A DNA stretch of 30,894 bases from Gnetum montanum. Its lineage: Eukaryota > Streptophyta > Gnetopsida > Gnetales > Gnetaceae. The translations under genes and the position numbers were made by a program. Within the stretch, counting starts at the first letter, position 1. Each line of letters starts with the position of its first letter. This document shows positions 18,006 to 30,137 of this stretch, piece by piece. The notes under the pieces were generated by a model. The model saw nothing but the letters and a program-made list of their open reading frames with translations. It did not search any database and was not told where the DNA came from. The stretch is from the NCBI GenBank assembly GCA_015680685.1, contig MNCI01038165.1, forward strand, positions 64,726 to 95,619. Direction: 5' to 3'.

Positions 18006-18365
18006 GAAAGAAAATTTTTAAAAAATTACTTTTGTATTTATATCTAAACCCTAAAAAATTTTAAAAGCTATTGTATAATAGTTGTAAGTAGTATTTTTAC
18101 TAAGCTGTTACTATTCTTGCAAAAAGAATAAGTAATTGGTTAAAATTAAATGATAAAAAATTAAGATAATCTCCTAAACAAGTTTAAGATAAAATAGTTC
18201 TATTGTTGATCACCTTGTCACTTTTAGACATTGTAATGAACTTGTGAGATAATTTAACAAAAAATTATTTATTTACTTTATATATTTTACTAATGTTTAT
18301 GGTTCATTAAGTTGGAAAATGTTATGCCTATGGCTAAATAAAATAGGATTTTTGTAAAGCTCATA
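18006..18365. other. AT-rich sequence, nothing recognised
   Basis: Continuation of the pre-insertion DNA. It is very AT-rich with no frame worth calling. Its first 25 bases loosely resemble the LINE sequence after GGAAGAT at 18911, as expected if the Gypsy element inserted into a LINE copy. Confidence 0.4.
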
Positions 18366-19095
18366 GTAATGACTCAAGAGTTGTATGAAGAAGTTATCAT
18401 CAAGCTTAAAGATTGTAAATCCAACAATAATTTTAGATTTTGAAGAAAAATTGAGGTGAAGCAAGGTTATCCTTTATCTTTAATTCTCTTTGGTCTCTTC
18501 ATTGATGAGTTGTAGAATTGGATATGTGATAGACACCATAGACATGTTGTAAAAATAGGTTCTCAAGTAGTGAACATACTTCTTTATGGAGATGATGCTA
18601 CTTTAATATCTACTTTTAAGAAAAGAATATCTAATATGTTGCAAATTTTAAAAATATTTGCATTTCTTTTAGCTTGTCAATCAATGTAGAGAAAACTAAA
18701 ATGAAGATATGAGATATAAGAAACACATAATCTAATTTTAGATTTGGTGATGAGAATGTACAAATTGTGAACTCTTTTAGATACCTAGGTTTTTAATATA
18801 TGAATAATTATAGATGGGATAAATGCATTAAAGGAAAAAAATATCATGAAAAATAAAAGGTATTTGTACAATTAAAAATAAATGTAAAGCATTAGGACTT
18901 TATGCTTGGAAGATCAAAAAACTAAATTTTTCAAATAGTCATTTATCCTATTGTGTTATATGGATGCAAAATTTGGAAATGAGGTCTTAGTGTAAAAAAT
19001 TGGAAAGCCACTAACATAGTAAAAAACATATTTTTACTAAATGAATTAAAGGTAAAGGTTCAAACACACAATTTCATGCTTTTCTTAAAGTGTAG
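18366..19095 (+). mobile_element. LINE reverse transcriptase fragment
   Basis: The plus strand encodes VKQGYPLSLILFGLFIDEL (RT block before the catalytic box), VVNILLYGDDATLIS with the catalytic YGDD at 18585-18596, VNSFRYLGF, and after frame changes IVLYGCKIWK and KNIFLLNELKVKVQT. This is the second half of a plant non-LTR retrotransposon RT and the region after it. Several stops and frame changes show decay. The enzyme would copy LINE RNA at a nicked target site. The fragment is 5'-incomplete and its right end is cut by the LTR starting at 19097. Confidence 0.85.
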
Positions 19096-19096
19096 T

Positions 19097-19690
19097 TGAT
19101 GAGTAGGAAGTATTCCCTACGTCCAACCATACAAATCACTAGCATATATGTGTGATCTAGTCAAATTCTATGGACCTTATTTACCTAGGTGGCTGATATT
19201 CTTAGATAATAAAATATGTAGTTCTTAGTCATTATCTTCCCAATCAACACATATGTTAATCTGTGTGTATGAAGGAGTGTGATTAAGCTGTAAGATATTT
19301 ATTTTTTATTATTTTTCATGTTTACAAAATGATTAAATAAATAAATATTTAATATTTAAATTAACTAACTAATTAACTACTTAACTAACTAGCCTAAATG
19401 TGGAGTATTTACTAGGTTACCAAGTGTCTACTCCTAGGTGTACCAAGTATCCACTGTTAGGATTACCAAGTGTTAATATATTTAGCTCGAAGTGGTCATA
19501 CTCACATTTCTTACAAATGATAATATTAATTACTTTATCATCGTAAAGTAAATTATGGAAAAGTAAAGTTATACTAATCTAAGTGCTACAATGTATACAA
19601 GAATCTTGATTTTATTTCTACTAATGAAAATGTATTTAGGTACATGTGCACTTGAATAAAATATCATACAAACACTTGAATCCATGTTGT
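19097..19690 (-). repeat. Diverged Gypsy LTR, minus orientation
   Basis: It starts TGATGAGTAGGAAGTATTCC and follows the LTR at 21017 block by block (CCAACCATA, AGCCTAA, ACCAAGTGTC, CGAAG-GGTCAT, TTTAGGTACAT), with many differences and small indels. Clear similarity ends near 19690. The true U3 end is uncertain: a candidate is CATGATTATA near 20348, with a reverse-strand TATAAATAATA near 20274-20284. No internal coding region is recognisable to its right, so it may be a solo or end-truncated LTR. Confidence 0.7.
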
Positions 19691-21016
19691 GACTTGATGA
19701 GCCAAATAAGATTTGATGTTAGATACCTTTAAAATTTATCTTTCTTTCATTGTAGAGAAGTCACGTCGTCTATGACTGATCCATGAGTCGTATCTCATGG
19801 AGGAATGGTTCAAAAGTCAAAAGATCATCAAGACAATAAATGGTTAGAATTGAACTCAAAAAAATTCCACACGTATGACTATCACTCATAAGTAAAATCA
19901 TGAATTATACCCTAACTTCTATCATTAAGTTTAAGAGTGAAAATTAATGACTAAATCAAAGTAAAATCATAAATACAAAGATTATGAAGATTACAAGGGA
20001 GACTTCACCTAATTTGTAATTTTTCCTTGTTGTTTCCATAATGCAACCACCTCAACAGCTCGACAATGGACTCTAATAGTCTATAGTTGCCACAGAGCTT
20101 AATGAATCCTCACATAATAATTCTTCAAAGAAAATTAGACTTCAACTTAACATGGATATGCTTGGGTATCAACTCTAGGTGCACACCTTTGGTGCCCATT
20201 GGGTTCACCATTGCTTCCACCTTTGGTACCCAAATGATTTCCAATAGGTGCCCTCTCTCATGGTGTGGGATGTATTATTTATACTTCCAAATGTTTAAAA
20301 ATAATCAAAACAATCATGGTTCGATAAGATACCGGATCCATGATTATAGGGGATAAATACCAATGTTAACATTTTAATTGACAAAATTAAATTTTGTTTG
20401 TAATCTTTTGGTTAATGGGGAAAATAGATAGCAGTGGCAACATTGGGATCATGATCTTCATTTATCACAAGACTTTCTAGATCTCCTACATAGGCATCAA
20501 CTACTGCTATTGATGGTGTTGATACTACCACCTCTTGTTCACTACTATCCACTATTTATTATTGCCTTCTACCCTAGCTGTTACTTGGTGTTACCATTGC
20601 CTGCCATTGTTATCGCCTACTGTTGTTGTTGCCTACTATTTCCATCACCTATCCTACTACTATTGTACTTTACTCTTCTGCTTTTCATCATTTCTTCCCT
20701 GTCATGGTGGTGTTGGGCACATTGGTAATCTGTGAGAACAAAGAAGTACAAGTCATCTACACATTGGAAGCTTAGCAGACCCACAAATTGGCTTGAGCCA
20801 CTTGCTATGCCACGCACTTGCTTTGATCCACTTGTTGTCGCTACATCACATGCTTACTGGAAACCCTTGCTGCTTGCAATAGTCAAACCTTTGGTCACCT
20901 ACTCTTTCGCCTATACCACCAATGCTGCAAGTGCCACCAACATCACCAGTGCCACTACTAGCATGGATGTGCTTATTTCCTAAATTCTAAAATGTTTATA
21001 TAGTTTGTATTATAGT
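19691..21016. other. Non-coding, partly low-complexity sequence
   Basis: The first half may be the U3 part of the LTR at 19097. From about 20510 to 20980 the sequence is rich in CTA/CTG/TTG and CAC/GCC triplets, giving short Pro/Leu/Ser/Thr-rich frames without family resemblance. I see no supportable gene. It is the DNA into which the next Gypsy element inserted. Confidence 0.45.
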
Positions 21017-21882
21017 TGATGAGCAGCGAGGTACCCCTATGCCCAACCATATGAATCATAGGCATTCACATGCGATTCGGTCGAGTTTTGTAGACTATAA
21101 TTACTAAGTATGCTAGAGATAAATAGTGCATGTGTGTTGTCCATTCGTTGTCTTCCTAGTCCCACTTGTGAAATGCAATTGTATGGTTAAATGTGGATAA
21201 GGCATAAGATTTTTATTATTTTGTGTTTTATCAAATTACTCATCTAGAACAAGAATGAAAGTAAGAGTAATTAAATGCTAAGTAAACTATGGTTTAATCT
21301 AGCCTAACAGAAGTAACCGTTTCCACTTCCTGGACACATCCTAAACTTTGTCTAAACACTGCTAGGTTGTCAAACACTAACCATTTCTAAGCTACCAAGT
21401 GTCACAAGTATGTTCGAAGGGGTCATGCTTGTGTATTTTAATGAGTTTCTTGATTAATCAAAATTAATTGCTGCATGAATAACATTAATGAAAATTGCAA
21501 GAAATCACAATATAAAAATGCATAAGAAAGAAAGTCTCAAGTGCTACAAGGATGAATTGAAGAGTTCATCTTTATTGCCAACACAATGGTGTGTTTAGGT
21601 ACATCAATTCTTGAAAAAGATCTATTCACACTTAGACCTCTTGCTACAGGCACTTGGAAAATATTGTAACTCTCAAATGAACAAATTGCAAGAGTTTCAC
21701 TACTTTACTACTAAAAACTACCCTTCATCATGTGCCCAAGAATTGTATTTATAGACTTAGGAGTAACCCTGTGATATTGAATGTATGATATTGCATCTTA
21801 GGTTGCAATATCATGTACTTGATATCACATACTTGATATCATGGCCACTCTGATATTAGAGTATACGAAAACATGATTATCA
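21017..21882 (-). repeat. Gypsy 3' LTR of the minus-strand element
   Basis: This 866-bp LTR runs on the plus strand from TGATGAGCAGCG to ATGATTATCA. Its U3 (right end) contains six GATATC-like words at about 21773, 21787, 21807, 21821, 21835 and 21852, including ACTTGATATCACAT followed by ACTTGATATCATGG at a 14-bp period. The reverse-strand TATA box is at 21746-21754. Compared with 30138 onward, the first 245 bp differ at roughly 11% of positions. Confidence 0.92.
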
Positions 21883-21893
21883 TACCCCCACGA
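21883..21893 (-). promoter_or_regulatory. Gypsy polypurine tract
   Basis: Minus-strand CGTGGGGGTA lies directly before the 3' LTR. It matches the position and sequence type of GTGGGAGTA in the plus-strand element. Confidence 0.8.
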
Positions 21894-23800
21894 CTGAATG
21901 AAAACTTGTTCTTGAGTATAGGAGAAGACGAACAAGTCCTTTACAAAATATATTAGGAGGTGTGGACTATTTGATTGACATGTAGAGTGACACAAAGAAA
22001 ATAGACAAATATAGAAGTTCCCAAGCATACAATATTACAATTGTGTACAAAATTTGATGTTCATGATAATAGGAAGGAACACCCTTGGATCCAAAGGACA
22101 TCCAACACTTCTTGAAAATAGAAGAATGAGGGAGAGGTAGAAGAGATCCAGCATTCATGAATAATCTCTCACGAGTGATATTATTGCATCCTCCTTAGTG
22201 AAGATAGTCTTGCTTCTAGTCCATGCTAACCACTACAATCACAACAAAATCAAGGATTAGTATATAAAGTGTAACATATAGTGGCTGAATCCCTTGTCTC
22301 ATCAATGATTTTATCTAGCCAAGTTTTGATTGTGATAGATTGGTTGCTTAATAGTGTTAGTGGAAAGACTGATGAATGGGCTAAGTAAGAGAAGTAGTCC
22401 ATAAAATTCAGAAAAAGCTTAATACAAGGAATAATGGAAAGAGGGTATAAAAATTCACAATACTAAAAAGAATAATTTCACTAAAAATGGTTGTGAAGAT
22501 GCCTAAAATTGGATGGCATGGATGGGGTAAATAAAAAGAATTTGATTGTAACAATGTCTAAGGGTAAAAAACTTAACTTAACCAAACCAAAAGATATGCA
22601 AGTGGGTCCTCCCTAAAGTAGGCATAGGCCTTTTGTGCCCTTGCATAAATTCAAACTAAGGAGTCCATGGGCTCCATGGATGATTAATAGTTACAAAAAT
22701 CTAAGTACAAAAACCAAAAAGTAACTGACTGAGAAACCCGACACATCAAGCCAAAACATTGAATCAAAACATGAAACTAGTAGTGAGGTGAGGCATGAAA
22801 GGCATAGATGGATGATAGAGAATGGAATGGAGTTCCTAATTATGGTCACATGAAGTCCCTTGTAGAGTTTGGGATTAAATGACTTGGTAGGATCCATGCT
22901 TAGTCCAAACCAAAACCAACCACTTTCAATGACTTCGCATCAACATTCTAAGACTAGTCTATCCCCTGAGACACAAGAATGCTTCCACAAAATAATCACC
23001 ATTGAAAATTGGAGAGAAAGTAGGAAGTGAGAAAGGGCCTTAGTTAGAGGAGATAAGACAAGTCCCATAACCAGTGCTTGTAGCCCTTTTATTTGGTTTA
23101 AGGGATGTGCTTTGAATCCTCATTTTTTTTAATGCATACCACACCATGCAAAGACTTATTTGACTTCCTATTGTGAAATAACACAGAATGATGAAAAGGT
23201 CATGAGAACACTCCCACACATAGGAAAACAAAAAAGCATGAAGAATGCTAAATCCCTTTGAAGCCACACATTGTCCAAACCTTTTATTCCTTCCCAATTC
23301 TTAAAACTACACAAGTAACCAATTTATTAAAGTTGCATTAATGAAGAAGGGACTACATGTTTCTAGAACAAGAAAAACCATAGAGTATGTGGATGGGTGG
23401 ATGATGTGGACTCACTACTTGTTACATGAAAAGAAACCATGTCCCAGTCATTAGTAATGACATTCAAAGTTAGAAACTAGACATCAACAATCAAATTACA
23501 AATGAAACATACCATCATTTAGTAGCACATTACCATTGTACTTGACACCTTATTAGTAGAAAGAGTAAAGAAACACATAAAACACAAGAAGATATAAAAG
23601 AAGTAAAAGATTATGCAATAAATATCAACTATATTAATGATGATGTAAAACAAAAATTGAAAAAATATCAATAACCTAAAAAACACAAATATGTAAAACA
23701 AAGAATATGAAAACAAAAAGTTGTAAAACCAAAAATGTGTAAAACAAAAAAGTAAAAAAATTGAGGAGCCACAAAAAGTGTTAGTATGGGTGGCCATCTC
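21894..23800 (-). other. Gypsy post-pol non-coding region
   Basis: About 1.9 kb between integrase and the 3' LTR with no credible ORF. At 23560-23770 the minus strand is T-rich with repeats of TTTTTGTTTTACA. Segments at about 23390 and 22600-22650 match the plus-strand element. The open frame at 23519-23854 only reflects this T-rich composition. Confidence 0.65.
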
Positions 23801-25035
23801 CCCTATGACTAAGTTGGAAGGGGAAGATCTGAAAGAGTGAGCATGGTTGTCCATCTATCGAGGTGTCTATTGAATTTGTTGGCTTGGGCTTCTAGAAAGC
23901 TTCCACTTGTTGGATGTTGACTAATTATTTCTTGTCTGGGCTATCAAGTTTATAGATAATCATGGCCCTAGATGAAAAAGTCTCATCAATAATGTAATGT
24001 CCTTTCCACAATGTTTGAAATTTGGTATGTTGGGGTACATGTGCAAGATTCCAATAGAGAACCTTATCCCCTGTTGAAACTTGACTTTTCTTATTTTGAG
24101 GTCATGGCATTTTTTGTTGAATTCCTTATGGATTTGATTGGATGATAGTGTCATTAACCAATTTTTGTCTAGCAAGTTCAGGTTCATTAATCGTTCTTTC
24201 TATGTTACACTTAGATTTAGGTCAAGGTCACAGGCTATAGAGAGTGTATAGAGCTTGGATTGGATGGGCAATGTTGGTAGTTTTCTGTACATGAGCTCAT
24301 AGGGAGAATAACCTATGGGAGGCTTCAATGTGTAGTGATAGGTCCAAAGGGCATCATTTAATTTGGTGCTCTAGTCCCTTCAGTATTTACTAATGGTTCA
24401 TGTTATAATTTTTGTAATCTCTCGATTAGTGACCTCAGCTTTACTGTTGGTTTGGGGGTGATATGGTGTTGTCAGTTTATGCTCAACCCCCAAGTGCTAC
24501 ATAAGTTTTTGAAAAGTGACACCTATAAAATAAGTTCCATTATCAGAAATTAATGCATGAGGCACACCAAACCTCTTTATGATATTTTTTTGTACAAACC
24601 AAGTAGCAGTGGTGGATGTACAGTTGGTGACAGCTGCTACTTCTACCCACTTGGTGTAATAGTCAATTATGACTATGATATATGCCTTTCCATTTGATAA
24701 AGGTGTGATCGGACCCATAAAGTCAATGCCCTAAATATTGAATTACTCGAGAGGTTGAATCCATTATTGTTGCCCCTCCATTCGAGTTGTCATCCCACCA
24801 TCCCTCTGGCAATGATCACAAGTGCAGATAAATTGGTGTGCATCCCTGAAGATTGTTGACCAGTAATATCCTACCATGAGGATTTTTATGACCATGCATC
24901 TCCTAGCATAATGGCCCCCACAAGCGCCTTTGTGAGCATCCTGGAGAATGTGTAGTTGATCCATATCAAGGACACACCAACATACTAGGCCATGAAGATA
25001 GACTTTGTAAAGGTTATCATTAATTTCCATGAAGT
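23800..25035 (-). pseudogene. Gypsy integrase
   Basis: The minus strand starts with an HHCC zinc module (DAHKGACGGHYARR, then CTCDHCQRDGG), followed by the core: GIDFMGPITPLSNGKAYIIV (first Asp), HALISDNGTYFIG (second Asp), TTPYHPQTNSKAEVTNREIT (catalytic Glu). The C-terminal part has DKVLYWNLAHVPQ, FQTLWKGHYII and MIIYKLDSPDKK. The order and spacing are those of a Gypsy integrase without an obvious chromodomain. Stops after EGQQ, QKLM and elsewhere inactivate it, but the frame is kept throughout. It is the last domain of pol and would insert element cDNA with a 5-bp stagger, as seen at the AAGAT duplication of the relative. Confidence 0.9.
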
Positions 25036-25054
25036 GCTTGACTTTGTGAAGAAG

Positions 25055-25670
25055 CTATTGTCTCTTTCTAGTGTCTAGACGTTGTGGAAATTCTTGCTTG
25101 AGTAGATAAGTGAGGTTGGTGTCATACCATTTTGTTTCATCAAGAATTTGTGCATTAATAGCCTCTACAAGGAGAGATTCATTAGATAACTGATCAAATA
25201 AGGGACTCTTTTTATCCTTATCGTCCCATCTTAGTTGTGATAAGTGGTTAGTGACCATATTCTTCACACCTTTTTGATCTACCATCGTAAGATTGAACTT
25301 CTATAAAATCATGAGCCACTGTATGACATAAGGGCTCACCATTGGTTTATTCATTAAAAACAAGATGGTGCTATGATCTATGTGCACAAACACTTTATAG
25401 TCAAGCACATAGTGCCTGAACTTCTCTAAGGTGAACACCACTACCATTAACTCCTTTTTTGTCATCGCGTAGTTTAGTTGTGCACCTACAATGCTTCAGC
25501 TTGTACAATGAATGTAATATGAATATTTTTGATCTTCCATCTATATAAGCACTACCCCTAAAGCATAATTTGATGCATCGATCATTACATGAAATAGCCT
25601 GAACTAATCCAGTGCTTGTAGAATTAGGGTTTCAACAAGCTTTTACTTCATTTGCTGAAATGCTATTTCA
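25055..25670 (-). pseudogene. Gypsy RNase H and connection
   Basis: The minus strand encodes FHVMIDASNYALGVVL (first catalytic Asp), LNYAMTKKELMVVVFTLEKF (catalytic Glu), HYVLDYKVFVHIDHSTILFL (the usual TDH block reads IDH) and then a connection segment, MVDQKGVKNMVTNHLSQL. This is a Gypsy RNase H directly after RT and in the same frame. Several stops interrupt it. Its task would be removal of RNA from the RNA:DNA hybrid. Confidence 0.88.
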
Positions 25671-25681
25671 CATGTAGGGGT

Positions 25682-26450
25682 CTAGACGAATGATGCTTCC
25701 TTCTTTGTTAGTTCCACCAATGGCTTGGCAATTTTGGAAAAATTCTCAATGAAGTGCCAGTAGTAGCTAGTATGACCAAGGAATGACCACACTTCTTTAA
25801 TTGTTTTGGGTTGGAAGGTTATTCCTTGGATGATCCTTATTTTTTTAGGATCCAACTTGATTCCTAATTTTGAAATAAAGTGCCCCAATACTATGCCTTC
25901 CTAGACCATAAGATGGCTCTTTTACCAATTAAGTCGGAGGTTTGTTTTGATACATCTCTTTAACACTTACTCAAGATGGTCCAGGGCTTGCTCGAACATA
26001 GATCTATAGGTAGAAAATTCATCCATGAAGACTTCTACCTTGCTATTAATTTTTTGTTGGAAAATGATGAGAACTAATCATTGGAATGTGGTTGGGGCAT
26101 TACATAGACTGAATGGCATCTGATAGTAAGCGAAAGTCCCCCAAGGGCTTGTGAAAGTTATCTTTGCCTGGTCCTCTAGTGCAATCCAGATTTGGTTATA
26201 ACCATTATAACTATCCAAAAAGATATAATAGATATGCCCAAAAATGGTGTCCAACACTTGGTCTACAAAAGGAAATAGAAAATGATCTTTGAAAGCTGTG
26301 ATGTTGAGTAGTTGAAACTCAATGCACACCCACCATTTACCTTATTTCTTGGGCACAATCATGAGTGGACTGACCCACTCATTATTTGTGATAGGGTAGA
26401 TGAATCCTAGCTTGAGGAGTTTTTCCATCCCCTCTTTAATAATCTACTTT
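25682..26450 (-). pseudogene. Gypsy reverse transcriptase
   Basis: RT blocks are collinear on the minus strand: WVSPLMIVPKK, VCIEFQLLNITAFKDHFLFP, FLDSYNGYNQIWIALEDQAK, TFAYYQMPFSLCNAPTTFQ, VEVFMDEFSTY, EGIVLGHFISKLGIKLDPKK, KEVWSFLGHTSYYWHFIENF. The catalytic box reads FMDE instead of the family's x-x-D-D, so one metal-binding Asp is now Glu. A TGA follows TTFQ and further stops occur, all without loss of frame. The first catalytic Asp (FLDSY) is kept. This enzyme would have copied element RNA into DNA in the particle. Confidence 0.9.
26018..26029 (-). other. RT catalytic box, altered (FMDE)
   Basis: Minus-strand codons TTC ATG GAT GAA encode FMDE where active Gypsy RTs have two adjacent Asp residues. 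One base change in the fourth codon explains it. Confidence 0.8.
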
Positions 26451-27440
26451 AATTTGGGATTCAAATGTTGCTGCACTTGTTGTTTTGGATTAACAACAAG
26501 GTCAGTGTGTATCTGGTGTTGGCATATTCTTGGATCTATCACAGTGAGCTCAAAATATGACTAGATAAAGGCTATTGACCATTTTTCCACAACCTTCATC
26601 AAAATTTTCATTTGTTTTGTAGTAAAATTGGCATTAATAATGACTGGCTTTCAATTTTTTAAGAACACATACTCCAGTCCAGCTGGTAGTGTCTTCAATT
26701 CAAGAGGCTCTTGTTTAAAATTGTCAAGAACCTCCAATTCTTCCCAATTAACATCATCATTTACTCCTTCAGAGAGTTGGTGATGAACTTGCTTGAGTTC
26801 ATTCATACTTGCAACATATTCATATGTTAAGCCCTTAGTAGGTTCCATGCACAATGTACTACTACTTGATTTAGCTATTAGCCATTGGGTGCCTTCCTAT
26901 TTTGTGGCTACTGTGTATAGACATCTCTAGATTTTAGCTTCTAGTGCACATTGCTTACATGCAGAGATAGATGTTCGCTTTACTGACCATAAATTATACA
27001 CACAATGGCACCCTAAATTTTTGTACATGATACATGGAACCATCTTCTTCTTGATCTTTCCAAATTCATTTTCTTTTGATATCTCTAAGGAAAGATCTCT
27101 AATGCCCATTTTTTAGCATCAACAGTGCTTAACAATTCCCTTTCCATAATAATTTGGAAGTCCCATTTGTAGTTCTCCATATTAATTACTAGGAAGTTAG
27201 TGGGATATGACCATCCAAAAATGATGGTCATGATGTCCTCTACTAGTCCTAATGGAACAGTGATGGATTGGTCCACCAGTTCTAGCTAGATATTGCTCTT
27301 CTTCAAAGAAGGTTCTAGATTGTGTACATCTCATGCAAGATCAAATTAACACTAGAACTAGAGTCAATAAGAGATTTACAAGGCTCATTCCCAGTAATTT
27401 GCAAATACACTAGGGGACTCCCAATATTAGCTAACTTTCT
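26451..27440 (-). pseudogene. Gypsy protease and linker to RT
   Basis: The minus strand has GNEPCKSLIDSSSSVNLI: a retropepsin active site in which D-[ST]-G has become D-S-S (27351-27365). It is followed by VPLGLVEDIMTIIFGWSYPT and NFLVINMENYKWDFQIIMER, the body of the protease. A frame change near 27110-27130 joins it to a linker (LPAGLEYVFLKN, VVNPKQQVQQHLNPKL) leading into RT. The loss of the active-site Gly and the stops mean no activity. Protease would mature Gag-Pol. Confidence 0.8.
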
Positions 27441-27499
27441 CGGTAGGTTACCAGCTTAAATTTAATTAGATACAACATGGGTTAACATTATAGTATGGA

Positions 27500-29660
27500 T
27501 TCAAGAGGGATTTTGATTTGAAGGGGGCTCGAATAGAGGTGAGATAGAGGAAGGTGGAGGAGCAGGGTTACGAACCACTGATGTATCTAAGGGCTTTGGT
27601 AGACTGTGAGGTCTAAAGAAGGATCATTTCTTTGTTTATGATTTCAACCTACTTGGTGGGTTAACTTGTTGTAGATTAACTACCCTCGTAGTGTTTCTCT
27701 ACTATGGTTGGGTAGGTAGTTCACCCTACATGGATGGAGCAGGTGGTAGTAATGCAAGAGATGGAGAAGTGAGCGTAGGAATAGGAGAAGCATGAGGATA
27801 GTAGGTGGCATCCCTCCTTGACTAAGGTGATTGGTATACTTTAGGAGGGTACTAGTGAGGTTGGTAAGTAGCAACATGACTAGAGGAGTCCTATGGAGAT
27901 GAAGGTTTCTGAACATAGTAACCATAGGGCTCTGGTTTCTAGTAAGGGTACTACTATCTTAGAGGTGGTAATGCCCATGATTGTGGTTGCTACCACTGCT
28001 GATACAATTCATAGGGTTGCAGTGGAGTTCCACTTGGATAGTACTACTATGGTTGGTGGAACTGTCGAGGATTGCCTTGTGGATAAGGCAATCTTTTGGA
28101 TGTTTGCCTTTGTGCAAGTTGTGGATGTAAGCCATACACCCCAAATTCCTACAAGTGTGACACAACTGGACAACATCCCTTAGGATGTTCATACTTATAG
28201 ATGTCACAACCGCCATCATCATCTGAGTTACTATCCGCAGCCATCTCTATTGTAGCCATTTTACCCTTACCCTTATGTATGGCACATTTAGCTTTCTTAC
28301 TCCTCTAGTGCTTACACTCACCACTTTGGTCTTTGTACTCTTTAGCAATTTTTACGACAACCAAAAGCTTAATGTCCATGGAGTTCCATAATTGATCAAT
28401 CTTAGTCATGATTTTTTATTGCAATTTCTAGAGTGGAAAGGTTTTCTAATTAGCCACATCATCTCTGGTTAATTCATCCTCACTATCACAAAATTGAACC
28501 TCCTTTTTTTTAATAGAAGGGTCCCTCTTATGTTTTCTTAATTCTCCCTCTGTCTTGGCTACCTACTCAATTAGCTTTTAAATCTGACAAGTGCTTAACT
28601 TTGTTAATCTTCCTTGGGCCTAGATGCAAAGGGTTTTTCTAGTTTCGAATTGCAACCTGTCTATGATATGGTGAAGCTAATTAAGCTAAGAGTGTCCATG
28701 GCTAGGACACCTATGCAATAGAGAATAGTGTTGGCAAATAGTACCATCCAAGGGCTCATGATTTCCTTGTTTCCACCCTTGAATTTGCTTCCTTAGATTA
28801 GATACTCAAGAGTATGTTTGATATTTGTCATTGAAAAATTCCAACATCATACTCCATCACCTAATTAATTATGGTTCCAAGGATTGGTACCAATTTTCTA
28901 CTTCCTTTATGAGTGTCCTTGATAATAATTTTAGCTTCTGCCAATCGTTCTTAATATTCTGCAAGGCACATGCATCTTGGAAGGCCTGAAGATGATTTTG
29001 CAGATCAACATCGTATCCTCCCTGAAACTGAGGAATGTTGTGCATGTCCAACATTTTTATTCTACTATCATTTATGTGCCATGTTGGAATCCTCATGACC
29101 TCTACAATGTTCAACATGTCCTAAGTAGCAAGTAGAGGTTCATCAAGGCCATGGTGATGGTGCCTACGATGCTCTCTATTAGCCCTTCTTTCTTGATGAT
29201 GGGTCTCTTTCAATTGTCCATGTCTTCAATCATGACTATCTTGATAGTTCCTTCTATTATTTTGATCCTGTCAATCACCTCCATCATAGTTATTCCTTCT
29301 ACAGCCATGATCTAAGCCAAAAGAAAAAGAAGAATATGATGAAGGGAAAGAGGAAGGAGAACTTTCTCTTCATTAATACCTATCACCCTTCCTTTGATGC
29401 TTGTGACCACGATTGCTATCATTACCTCCTTTTTTCTCCTTATCATGACTTACCTCTTCATATCCATTTTTTTCATTGGATACATTATGACCAGAACTTG
29501 GATTATGAATTGTGGATTGCATGTTTTGGTTGAGGGCTCCCTGAACAAAGGCAAATAGAGGAGAATCACTAAAGAAGTGAACACCTCCATAAAATGGGCC
29601 AAGTGGATGTGGAAAAGTGTTTAACCCCTTGCCCTTCACAAGCTCATGTTGGTGCTCTAT
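27500..29660 (-). pseudogene. Gypsy gag with zinc knuckle and Pro-rich tail
   Basis: On the minus strand, a charged N-terminal part (KNGYEEVSHDKEKKGGNDSN, about 29440) is followed by the capsid block IPQFQGGYDVDLQNHLQAFQ (28869-29117). A knuckle CDIYKYEHPKGCCP lies at 28167-28208 with the second Cys replaced by Tyr (TGT to TAT). A Tyr/Pro/Ser-rich tail follows (YYVQKPSSP, about 27900). Frame changes occur between gag parts. It is homologous to gag of the plus-strand element at 10157-12236. It would form the particle and bind RNA. Confidence 0.82.
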
Positions 29661-30115
29661 CTAACAATCACTTAACCTTTGTGCTTTAGTGGAATGATAA
29701 TCCCTTGAATCGGGATCTTGCATCTTGTACTCTTCATGAAGATGTTAAAGCCTGTGTCGTGCAAGCATTAGCTGGAGCATTGCCAGAACAGATCGATTAG
29801 GTGGCAACACAATATTGCCTTCCATGTCACACCACCATAGTAGTTCATCTTGATGCAAGATGAAGGTGAAGTTAGGTACATACTCATTAGGATGAGCATA
29901 TATCACCTAGTATTGCTAAGGCATCTAGAATGCCTTGGGCAGAGATGGGCTGCTGTGAGAAGAAGATATTTTATGTTAATGAACTTATAGGAAATGTGTA
30001 GTTAAGGTTTAATTTAATTATAATAAGAATTTATGTTTTCATAAGATTTTACTCTTAGGGTCCGAACAACAAGGTTACTAAGTTTCGCTCAATTTAGATA
30101 GCACACATAGAACTA
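29661..30115 (-). other. Gypsy leader / gag 5' region
   Basis: Between the primer site and the recognisable part of gag I see only short frames with stops. It presumably holds the untranslated leader and a decayed gag start. Confidence 0.45.
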
Positions 30116-30137
30116 CAGTCCCCAACAATGGCACCAA
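30116..30137 (-). promoter_or_regulatory. Gypsy primer-binding site (tRNA-Asp type)
   Basis: Read on the minus strand directly after the LTR end TCATCA: TTGGTGCCATTGTTGGGGAC. It matches the tRNA-Asp complement TGGCGCCGTTGCCGGGGA with four differences, all C-to-T or G-to-A. Confidence 0.87.

Noticed and set aside
20510-20983. Overlapping plus-strand frames rich in Leu, Pro and Ser
   Set aside because: They arise from triplet-like low-complexity sequence with no family resemblance, and both strands are open for the same reason.
23519-23854. Open minus-strand frame with Phe/Leu/Tyr-rich, membrane-like sequence
   Set aside because: It is the translation of a T-rich non-coding tract after integrase, which also occurs in the other Gypsy copy. 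It is not a membrane protein.
27893-28183. Plus-strand 96-codon frame within the gag region
   Set aside because: It is the antisense of the gag knuckle and Pro-rich tail, which has recognisable homology on the minus strand.
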